Position numbers and translations under genes: made by a program
Shown: one piece after another, positions 1-5,744 of the stretch
Position numbering within the stretch: the stretch's first letter is position 1
Layout of the letters: every line of letters starts with the position of its first letter
Notes under the pieces: model-generated
Told to the model about the DNA's origin: nothing
What the model saw: only the letters and a program-made list of their open reading frames with translations
Database searches by the model: none
Assembly (NCBI GenBank): GCA_001771735.1
Contig: MEUM01000109.1
Location: 1-7,186, forward strand
DNA: 7,186 bases
Direction: 5' to 3'
Source of the DNA: Caldifarciminota bacterium RBG_13_43_14
Lineage (GTDB): Bacteria; Hydrothermota; Tepidihabitantia; SM23-42

Positions 1-1
1 C

Positions 2-142
2 ATAACGACGAGAAATGATAATAATCTGGTCAGCGCCGAATCGATACTGTACTCGAAGCCGATTTTTAATAAACCGCTGCCTGATTCGGTGATCGATTTT
101 ATTTTTCCCGATGATGCGGATATCGAAGAGATCACATGGTAA
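2..142 (+). CDS. C-terminal fragment of an unidentified protein (5' end outside window)
   Basis: This is the only + strand frame that stays open from the left edge; the other two hit stops within the first 30 bases. It gives 46 residues and a TAA stop. The fragment is acidic near its end (PDDADIEEITW) and shows no domain I recognise. Its stop overlaps the start of the YidD-family gene: by seven bases if that gene starts at 136, or by one base (TAATG) if it starts at 142. It is therefore probably the upstream member of the same operon. Its function cannot be judged from this much sequence; the reading frame and the operon coupling are the supported parts. Confidence 0.6.
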   Translation: MTTRNDNNLVSAESILYSKPIFNKPLPDSVIDFIFPDDADIEEITW

Positions 143-570
143 TGCCAGTCATACTACTCTGCGTGATGAATACCGTATCCGGCGATTATCTTGATGATCT
201 CCGATTTATTCGCCGGACGCACCACGAACATCAAATTTACTCAATTGCCGATGAATCCGGATACACTATGCGTGAGACCAATGAAGCCCGCCTGCTGCTT
301 GGGGGAATCGTTAGATTATATCAGATCTTTGTTTCGCCGCAAGGACCGCCTGGCTGTAATTACACAGTGACCTGCTCGCAATTCATGGCCCGGGCAGTGC
401 GTGATCACGGTGCTATTCACGGAATACTTATGACGGCCGACCGGCTTGACCGCTGTATACGAAGCGCGCGCCGATATTATCCGATCGATCCGGTAAGCGG
501 CCGGGCAATCGACCATCCGATCGAAACTTACTATCTCGGCAAAAAAGGCCGAAGGTTGAGCCTACATTGA
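136..570 (+). CDS. YidD-family membrane protein insertion efficiency factor-like protein with N-terminal hydrophobic extension
   Basis: YidD proteins are small membrane-associated proteins thought to assist YidC/Sec-dependent membrane insertion. The core at about residues 54-129 matches the family: GGIVRLYQIFVSP, then GCNYTVTCSQF with Cys74 and Cys80 in the CxxxxxC pattern (family form CRFxPTCS), then HGAIHGILMTADRLDRC with Cys107. The usual ending GxDPVP is altered to YYPIDPVSG. The protein has 144 residues, whereas typical YidD has roughly 70-90. The extra about 50 N-terminal residues begin with a hydrophobic stretch (MPVILLCVMNTVSG) that looks like a signal peptide or anchor. ATG at 136 or at 142 could be the start; GAAGAG at 125-130 is a weak ribosome binding site for either. 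The gene overlaps both neighbours and lies with TPR-membrane genes rather than the usual rnpA-yidC locus, so its exact role may differ from classical YidD. Confidence 0.82.
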   Translation: MVMPVILLCVMNTVSGDYLDDLRFIRRTHHEHQIYSIADESGYTMRETNEARLLLGGIVRLYQIFVSPQGPPGCNYTVTCSQFMARAVRDHGAIHGILMTADRLDRCIRSARRYYPIDPVSGRAIDHPIETYYLGKKGRRLSLH

Positions 571-1442
571 CCATACTTATTCTTTTCAAAATATTTTCAT
601 TGACCGCGGCCGATAGCACTTATGCTGATTCCAGCGGCACCGACTACTACGAAGCCTCCAATGTTTTAAGATTTGCCGATCATCTTTACCAGGAAAAAGA
701 TTATTTCCGCGCCGCCGGAGAATATTACCGTTATCTTTTCAGTTTTGATACTTTTCCGCCCAATACTGATTCGATCTACTATCGGATCGGTGCCTGTTTC
801 AAAAAAGGCGGCAATTACAGTAAAGCATCTGATTTTTTTATGAAAAGCGCCCAACTGTCCCATGACCCGTCTTTTATATCCAGCGCCAATTTTAATATCA
901 GCAAAAGCTACTCGCTTATTAGTAATTATGAACGATCCAATGAGTTCATTGGCCGGCACATCAGGGAAGATGATGACCCGGTCCAAAAGAAAATGCGGCA
1001 GCTCCGGGTGGCAAATTATCTGTACACTGCTCGCTGGCAACAGGCCGCAGACCTGCTCCGGTCAGAAATCGACACCGATACAATCACTAATTTATTGAGG
1101 AGATTCACCAATGAGGGTTTGACCTTGCCCCATAAAAGTGCGGTATTAGCCGGCGTTTTTTCGACAATAATACCGGGCAGCGGAAAACTCTACACTAATC
1201 GTTTCTATGAGGGCATGCAATCATTCTTCACCGTCGGGATCATGGGCTGGCAATCCTGCGATGGATTTAAGAGCAGCGGTATTTCCTCTTTTAAAGGCTG
1301 GGCATTCGGCGTGGTTGGCGGGCTTTTTTATCTGGGTAATATTTATGGCTCGATTGTGGCGGCTGAAATTTATAATGAAGAAATAGAGAACAAACATATC
1401 GAAAAGATACGGGTTTATGTTAATATTGATATTGATTATTAA
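567..1442 (+). CDS. Exported TPR-like protein with C-terminal PGSGKLY membrane domain (first paralogue)
   Basis: The 291-residue protein probably starts at TTG 567, which overlaps the preceding stop by four bases (TTGA); GAAGG at 551-555 is a possible ribosome binding site, and the next in-frame Met is only at residue 92. Residues 1-15 are hydrophobic and end in TAA, consistent with a signal peptide. Residues about 30-165 form helical repeats of TPR type (for example ADHLYQEKDYFRAAGEYYRYL and YRIGACFKKGGNYSKASDFF). Residues about 190-265 are hydrophobic and open with FSTIIPGSGKLYTNRFYEG, a Pro-Gly-Ser-Gly...Leu-Tyr motif like that of DUF5683/TM2-like membrane hairpins. The next gene has the same layout. 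I infer an envelope scaffold or assembly factor acting with the YidD-like protein. No enzymatic motif is visible and the substrate is unknown. Confidence 0.75.
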   Translation: MTILILFKIFSLTAADSTYADSSGTDYYEASNVLRFADHLYQEKDYFRAAGEYYRYLFSFDTFPPNTDSIYYRIGACFKKGGNYSKASDFFMKSAQLSHDPSFISSANFNISKSYSLISNYERSNEFIGRHIREDDDPVQKKMRQLRVANYLYTARWQQAADLLRSEIDTDTITNLLRRFTNEGLTLPHKSAVLAGVFSTIIPGSGKLYTNRFYEGMQSFFTVGIMGWQSCDGFKSSGISSFKGWAFGVVGGLFYLGNIYGSIVAAEIYNEEIENKHIEKIRVYVNIDIDY

Positions 1443-2244
1443 TGCATTATCGGCGGGTCAATCCAATGATGCGGCGTTAAAACTCGCCGATAAATATTTT
1501 GATAATGGCTTATACGATCATGCAATAACCGAATATAAGAGATATTTATTTCTTAAACCCACCAGCCCTTTTGCCAGTCAGCTTCATCAACGCATCGCTC
1601 AAATATACCGTGATCAGCATCAATGGGCATGGGCGATCGAGGCCTATCGCCAAGCGATCGCTTGCGAAGCTAATGACAGCATACAGGCTGAGCTCGAGAT
1701 CGATCTGGCGATAACTTATCTCGCCGCCAGTAATTACAGCGCGGGTGAATTCCAGTTGATCAAAACTTCTATATACAACGATGACCCGGCTATTAAGAAA
1801 CGCGCTGCATTTTTTCTCAGTATTGCTGCGCTGCATAATCACAAATGGGATGATGCAGAAAAGTATTTTAACGATTATTTTGAATATTGTTCTGATCCGA
1901 ATTTAAAAATAGAATTTGATTCGGTATTTCAGGCAGTACGAAAAAAGAAATTAAAATCAGCATCGCTTGCCATGTGGCTATCTACACTTTTGCCGGGTTC
2001 CGGACAGCTTTACGTTGGCGATTATGAGAACGCGCTTAATGCTTTTGCCCTTAATGGGGTTTTTGGTTACTGGATTGGATCCCGGTTATTGCTTAAAGAC
2101 TGGGGCAATGCGCTTTTGATCTGGCATTTTCTTGCCCGCAGGTATTATTTCGGCAACCGATATCATGCCCGACGCATCGCCGAAGAATATAACCAAAACC
2201 TCAAGCAGGAAGAAATAAACAGCATATTGGACTGCCTGCAATAA
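1417..2244 (+). CDS. Exported TPR-like protein with C-terminal PGSGQLY membrane domain (second paralogue)
   Basis: The 275-residue protein starts at ATG 1417 inside the end of the previous gene (26-base overlap), which makes translational coupling likely; no strong ribosome binding site precedes it. The start encodes a short hydrophobic leader (MLILILIINALSAGQS) that fits a signal peptide. Residues about 19-155 carry TPR-like helices (LADKYFDNGLYDHAITEYKR, IAQIYRDQHQWAWAIEAYRQ, HNHKWDDAEKYFNDY). Residues about 180-255 are the membrane part: LSTLLPGSGQLYVGDYENA, then hydrophobic segments, then YYFGNRYHARRIAEEYN, which lines up with FYLGNIYGSIVAAEIYN of the preceding protein. The two genes are evidently tandem duplicates that have diverged well apart. 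The family resembles DUF5683-containing proteins of the FCB group. The biochemical role is unknown; a structural role at the inner membrane or periplasm is an inference. Confidence 0.77.
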   Translation: MLILILIINALSAGQSNDAALKLADKYFDNGLYDHAITEYKRYLFLKPTSPFASQLHQRIAQIYRDQHQWAWAIEAYRQAIACEANDSIQAELEIDLAITYLAASNYSAGEFQLIKTSIYNDDPAIKKRAAFFLSIAALHNHKWDDAEKYFNDYFEYCSDPNLKIEFDSVFQAVRKKKLKSASLAMWLSTLLPGSGQLYVGDYENALNAFALNGVFGYWIGSRLLLKDWGNALLIWHFLARRYYFGNRYHARRIAEEYNQNLKQEEINSILDCLQ

Positions 2245-2359
2245 TTTCATTACCCTCGCCTTGATCCCGCACAAACTATGAGGCAGGCCCTCTCCTTACA
2301 AAGTTTATCGATAAACCCCTGAATAATCCAGATTGTCTTAACTATAGAAGGGGGCAGAA

Positions 2360-2743
2360 ATGAGCTACGGTTTTATAAAAGAAGTTGATCTTTCTTTCAG
2401 TGTCGCGGTGTTAAAAACCGAGGAAGCGCTTAAAAAACAGGGCTTTAGCATTCTTACCAGGATTGACGTTCAAAGCAAGTTTCGAGAGAAATTGAACATT
2501 GATTTCCCGAAATATCTGATCCTTGGAGCCTGTAATGCACAGCTCGCTTATCAAGCAATTAAATCCGAATGGAATATCGGGCTTTTATTGCCATGTAATG
2601 TGATTATCTATGAAAAAGATAAAAGCGTCTGGGTTGGTATCATCAAACCGGCCCAGGCAATGTCGATGATCGATAATGATGAATTACGCCGGCATGCCCG
2701 AAAGGTTGAGGATAAATTAGAGCAAGTTTTCGAGAATATCTAA
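2360..2743 (+). CDS. DUF302 family protein
   Basis: The 127-residue length is normal for the DUF302 family (COG3439). Recognisable features are the N-terminal SFSVAVLKTEEALKKQGFSILTRIDV, with the alternating strand/helix pattern of the fold, then KYLILGACNAQLAYQAI at residues 51-67 and the hydrophobic strand IGLLLPCNVIIYE at 73-85. No signal peptide or membrane segment is seen, so the protein should be cytoplasmic. ATG 2360 has the purine-rich GAAGGGGGC (2347-2355) just upstream. No convincing promoter is visible in the 115-base gap before it. It is followed after 10 bases by the SHOCT-domain membrane protein. The biochemical function of DUF302 is not established; in other bacteria it often sits near envelope or metal-stress genes, so a stress-related role here is only an inference. 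Confidence 0.9.
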   Translation: MSYGFIKEVDLSFSVAVLKTEEALKKQGFSILTRIDVQSKFREKLNIDFPKYLILGACNAQLAYQAIKSEWNIGLLLPCNVIIYEKDKSVWVGIIKPAQAMSMIDNDELRRHARKVEDKLEQVFENI

Positions 2744-2753
2744 GGAGGAAAAT

Positions 2754-3044
2754 ATGCTTAAAAAGATCTTTTTAGCAATTGCCATGCCTTTAATTATGGT
2801 CTTCGCGCATGGCTATAATTGGCACATGATGGATTGGGACCAATCTTATTTTGGTCCAGGAGGTATTATCATGTTTATAGGATTTCTGTTAATTATTGCC
2901 ATTGGTGCATACTTTGTCCTGAGAAATACCAATATCATTAAACCGCTGAAAAACGATACCGCGCTGGAAATATTAAAGGAAAGGTATGCCCGGGGCGAAA
3001 TAACCAAAAATGATTTCGAAAAAATAAAAAAGGATATATTATAA
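2754..3044 (+). CDS. Small membrane protein with C-terminal SHOCT domain
   Basis: This is a 96-residue protein with a very good ribosome binding site, AAGGAGG at 2742-2748, five bases before the ATG and overlapping the DUF302 stop codon. Residues 4-19 are hydrophobic (signal peptide or first membrane helix). A short external-looking segment rich in His, Met and Trp follows (HGYNWHMMDWD), then a clear transmembrane helix at residues 37-56. The C-terminus ALEILKERYARGEITKNDF plus about eight more residues (69-96) is a textbook SHOCT (short C-terminal) domain. Such domains often end small membrane proteins and may mediate oligomerisation. The His/Met-rich segment could bind metal, but that is speculative. 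The gene is translationally linked to the DUF302 gene. Confidence 0.88.
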   Translation: MLKKIFLAIAMPLIMVFAHGYNWHMMDWDQSYFGPGGIIMFIGFLLIIAIGAYFVLRNTNIIKPLKNDTALEILKERYARGEITKNDFEKIKKDIL

Positions 3045-3073
3045 AAGACAGTTCTTAGTTCCTGGCTATTCAC

Positions 3074-3108
3074 GGATTACGGATTACCGATTACCGAGTA
3101 CGGGTATG
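3074..3108. repeat. Five degenerate 7-base tandem repeats
   Basis: On the + strand the units read GGATTAC, GGATTAC, CGATTAC, CGAGTAC, GGGTATG, becoming progressively more diverged. They fill the gap between the convergent SHOCT gene and the acetate kinase fusion gene. I see no strong hairpin with a T-run here, so this is not an obvious terminator. Short 7-base intergenic repeats of this kind usually arise by slippage. Confidence 0.7.
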
Positions 3109-3111
3109 TTT

Positions 3112-5430
3112 CTACCGTCTCTCCTGTATTCCGACCAGATGCCCTTGCATGCCGGTTTTTATCTTGGCCGCATTGGCTTCGTCAGTGTCAATATGCATGG
3201 CCAGCCGGAAATCAGGATGCACACGGACCAGCACATCACCAAAAACCAGCTTGCGCTCGCCCTCGACCCGGATCATGACGATATCGCGGTCTCTTAACCC
3301 GAACGATAATGCTTCTTCGGGCGACATATGTATATGACGGGCCGCGCAGATCACCCCTTCAGCAAGATGACTGCTATCCTTGCCCTCAAGGGTTAAACCC
3401 GGACTACCGGCAATATCTCCGGATGCTCGTATCGGTGCTTTCACCCCTAATTTGAATTCTTCCGTGACCGATATCTCAACCTGACTTTGTTTTCTTGCTG
3501 GTCCCAACACTCTAACCTTTTCGACCCGTCCTTTGGGCCCGATCAAATTCACCGTCTCATTGCATGCATATTGACCTGGCTGGGAAAGATCCGAACGGTG
3601 GGTCAGTTCATAACTGGCACCGAATAAAGCGTTCACATCTTCACGCGACAAATGCACATGATGCGCCGATACTTCGATCGGAATTGTTTTTTGTTTTTGT
3701 TCGCTGATCGATTCATTGATATGGTGTAATCCTAAAGCATATATGCTTTCGCGCGCGATCATTCTGCCTTCATCAGTCGGTACGACCAGGATCTTTACCG
3801 CGGAGTGTTCTTCGGAAATGTCGGCGATCTTACCCGCACCGGCCGGTACGGTCGTATTAAGTATCTCGGATACCTGAATGCCCATATACGACAATCCCTG
3901 GCATGCAAGCCCTCTTACCCAGGCACTATTCTCGCCGATGCCGCCGGTAAAAATCAGCGCGTCCAGACCGCCCAGTGCCGCAACATAGGCGCCGATATAT
4001 TTTCGGATGCGATAACCGAAAACATGAACCGTAATAACCGCCCGTGAATTGCCCGAACTTGCCTGTTCCTCTATTTCCCTGAAATCACTAGAAATACCCG
4101 AAAGTCCTTTCAAGCCGCTTTTCCGGTTCAGAATATTATCGATCTCGTCGACGGATAGATTTTTATCGCGCATGAGATACATGATTATCGAAGGATCGAT
4201 ATCTCCACATCTGGTACCCATTATTAACCCTTCGAGCGGGGTTAAACCCATGGTCGTATCGATGGACTGTCCATGATCAATAGCTGCAATCGAAGCGCCG
4301 CTGCCCAGATGACAAGTAATGATCTTCAGTTCTTTGAAATCGCGCTTTAGATATTCGGCGGCTTTCAGGGCTACATAATTATGCGATATACCGTGGAAGC
4401 CATATCTCCGGAACCGGTCTTTCTCATAAAATTCATAAGGCAAACCATACATATAAGCGTGCACTGGCATACGCTGATGAAATCCGGTATCGAATACCGC
4501 AACCTGCGGGATCTTGGGCATCAATTTCGTACTTTCCCAAATCGCCATTAAATTCGATGGATTGTGAAGCGGTGCAAGACTGCAATTTTTTTCTATTTCC
4601 CTGACGACCTCATCATCAATAACCACCGGCTTACTATATTTTTCTCCACCGTGAACGACGCGGTGACCAACTACGGTTAGTTCGTTCAGATCTTTCAGAA
4701 CTCCGCTGTGTTTATCAGTAAGAAGATCGATTATTGATTCAAGCGCTTTGCTATGATCGATCGATCCCAATTCCTTGATGATCTTTCCCTTCCCTGATTT
4801 TGAAATGATCAATGAATCGGCCAACCCGATTTTTTCCACTATTCCTTCGATGTTATTGGTTTCAAGAGCCGTATCAAAATAGCTGAATTTTAAGGATGAA
4901 CTCCCGCAATTCAATACCAGGATCTTCTCGGAGGTAGCCGTAGTCAATCTCAAGCCGTATGGATCAGGTATGCTATGCCAGGCGTCAAGGACTCGCGACT
5001 GCTCTTCTTTATCCTGCTGACGCACACGAAGTCTCTCGCTAAGTGTTCTAGCCATTGTTTTCACAGTATCGGGATTTGTAAACAAAAAGTTTGAAACAAG
5101 ATCATGATGAATGATCAATATCTCACATTTAGTGAGGGCAACGACATCAGCACAGGTCGGCTCGCCGGTGAGCAAAGACATTTCTCCGAGCACATCGCCC
5201 GGTTTTATAAGTCCAAGACGCCTTTGCTCGCCCATCTGACCGGCAACTACCGCCTCGGCCTCGCCCGCGCACATTACGCCCAAAAAAGTACCGGGTTGGC
5301 CAAATTTAATAATCACATCTTTTGGATTAAAAACCTTCAATTCGCTTCTTTCTATTAATTCTTTCAGCTTTTCTGTGGAAAAACCATGGAATAGAGGCAT
5401 TGAATGCAATAATTCAGCTGTATTTTCCAT
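3112..5430 (-). CDS. Three-domain fusion: cNMP-binding-like domain + acetate kinase + PduL-type phosphotransacylase
   Basis: This 772-residue cytosolic protein should convert acetyl-CoA, Pi and ADP to acetate, CoA and ATP through acetyl phosphate. Residues about 5-140 form a cyclic-nucleotide-binding-domain fold (LGEMSLLTGEPTCADVVAL at 81-99), but the Arg normally in the phosphate-binding cassette is replaced (T92/C93). Residues about 168-565 are a full-length acetate kinase: LVLNCGSSSLKFS (171-183), GHRVVHGGEKY (255-265), LAPLHNPSN (285-293), FDTGFH with Asp314, RRYGFHGISH with His346, HLGSGAS with His374, GTRCGDIDP with Arg407, FTGGIGEN (494-501) and PTDEG with Glu554. Residues about 581-772 are a full PduL: HHVHLS, LSQPGQ, GPARKQSQVEIS with Arg646, ARHIHMSPEEA and MHIDTDEANAA, so the zinc-binding histidine motifs are present. 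The start has AGGAGG at 5440-5445 nine bases upstream. Acetate versus propionate preference cannot be decided. No microcompartment genes are nearby and no encapsulation peptide is evident. Confidence 0.95.
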   Translation of the reverse strand: MENTAELLHSMPLFHGFSTEKLKELIERSELKVFNPKDVIIKFGQPGTFLGVMCAGEAEAVVAGQMGEQRRLGLIKPGDVLGEMSLLTGEPTCADVVALTKCEILIIHHDLVSNFLFTNPDTVKTMARTLSERLRVRQQDKEEQSRVLDAWHSIPDPYGLRLTTATSEKILVLNCGSSSLKFSYFDTALETNNIEGIVEKIGLADSLIISKSGKGKIIKELGSIDHSKALESIIDLLTDKHSGVLKDLNELTVVGHRVVHGGEKYSKPVVIDDEVVREIEKNCSLAPLHNPSNLMAIWESTKLMPKIPQVAVFDTGFHQRMPVHAYMYGLPYEFYEKDRFRRYGFHGISHNYVALKAAEYLKRDFKELKIITCHLGSGASIAAIDHGQSIDTTMGLTPLEGLIMGTRCGDIDPSIIMYLMRDKNLSVDEIDNILNRKSGLKGLSGISSDFREIEEQASSGNSRAVITVHVFGYRIRKYIGAYVAALGGLDALIFTGGIGENSAWVRGLACQGLSYMGIQVSEILNTTVPAGAGKIADISEEHSAVKILVVPTDEGRMIARESIYALGLHHINESISEQKQKTIPIEVSAHHVHLSREDVNALFGASYELTHRSDLSQPGQYACNETVNLIGPKGRVEKVRVLGPARKQSQVEISVTEEFKLGVKAPIRASGDIAGSPGLTLEGKDSSHLAEGVICAARHIHMSPEEALSFGLRDRDIVMIRVEGERKLVFGDVLVRVHPDFRLAMHIDTDEANAAKIKTGMQGHLVGIQERR

Positions 5431-5469
5431 AATTAATATCCTCCTAATTTTTCTGTTGCAGTTATTTTG

Positions 5470-5497
5470 ATTTTAATGAAATAGCTCTGTGTGTCAA
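5470..5497 (-). promoter_or_regulatory. Sigma70-type promoter of the acetate kinase fusion gene
   Basis: Read on the - strand, a perfect -35 TTGACA (complement of 5492-5497) is followed after 16 bases by TAAAAT (complement of 5470-5475), five of six matches to the -10 consensus. Transcription would start near 5463, giving a leader of about 33 bases that contains the AGGAGG at 5440-5445. Placement and quality make this a convincing promoter. Confidence 0.7.
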
Positions 5498-5514
5498 GCT
5501 TGCGTGGCGCTTGA
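5494..5514. promoter_or_regulatory. Inverted repeat spanning both divergent -35 boxes (possible operator)
   Basis: TCAAGC (5494-5499) and GCTTGA (5509-5514) form a perfect 6-base inverted repeat with a 9-base centre. It overlaps the -35 boxes of both divergent promoters. Four bases of each arm are simply part of the -35 hexamers, so only the GC extension is independent evidence. A protein bound here could switch both transcription units, but the symmetry may be incidental. Confidence 0.3.
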
Positions 5515-5538
5515 AAATGAAATTAAATTGGCTATAAT
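5511..5538 (+). promoter_or_regulatory. Sigma70-type promoter of the nucleotidyltransferase pair
   Basis: TTGAAA (5511-5516) and TATAAT (5533-5538) are separated by 16 bases. The -10 ends eight bases before the ATG at 5547, so the expected transcription start falls at about 5544-5547, on or just before the start codon. No Shine-Dalgarno sequence is present, which implies a leaderless mRNA. Confidence 0.75.
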
Positions 5539-5546
5539 AATATGTC

Positions 5547-5744
5547 ATGGTAAAAAATGCGAAATTACTAAGAAAGCTCGATAAACAGAGAATTTCTAAA
5601 GAAAAAGTGGATGTGCAACAAAATTATCGGATTATAAATGCCCTTTATCAGGAAGCAGTCATGTTTGGCGTATTTCCATTAAAACATAAAAAACTTGATG
5701 TTGATCATAAAATTAGAATCGCGCGTATATTGAACAATGTTTAA
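5547..5744 (+). CDS. Small basic protein paired with a nucleotidyltransferase (antitoxin-like candidate)
   Basis: This is a 65-residue, lysine/arginine-rich, probably all-helical protein. Its central part, ISKEKVDVQQNYRIINALYQ, is followed by EAVMFGVFPLKHKKLDVDHKIRIARILNNV. I recall similar short proteins preceding nucleotidyltransferase genes in other bacteria, but I cannot name the family with certainty. There is no signal peptide or membrane segment and no clear DNA-binding motif. The ATG at 5547 is set by the promoter directly upstream; the earlier ATG at 5542 runs into a stop after three codons. It overlaps the next gene by eight bases, so the two proteins are probably made together. An antitoxin role is an inference from size, order and overlap. 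It could equally be a regulatory or substrate-presenting partner. Confidence 0.7.
   Translation: MVKNAKLLRKLDKQRISKEKVDVQQNYRIINALYQEAVMFGVFPLKHKKLDVDHKIRIARILNNV

Noticed and set aside
136..162. Lipoprotein signal at Cys9 of the YidD-like protein
   Set aside because: The residues before Cys are Ile-Leu-Leu, lacking the small residue needed at -1, and the hydrophobic stretch before it is too short.
666..1040. Open frame of 124 codons on the - strand
   Set aside because: It is antisense to the first TPR-like gene, which has a signal peptide and a paralogue next door; no ribosome binding site or domain supports the - strand frame.
2279..2348. Possible promoter for the DUF302 gene
   Set aside because: AATAAT at 2322-2327 and TATAGA at 2343-2348 have no -35 box at acceptable spacing, and the latter would leave no room for the ribosome binding site.
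3100..3118. Bidirectional terminator hairpin (ACGGGTA...TACCGT)
   Set aside because: The stem needs a bulge, overlaps the fusion gene's last codons and has no proper T-run on either side.
3690..3740. Possible gene boundary between separate acetate kinase and PduL genes
   Set aside because: The frame is continuous through residues 560-585 with no stop, and the linker between the domains is short, so a true fusion is the simpler reading.
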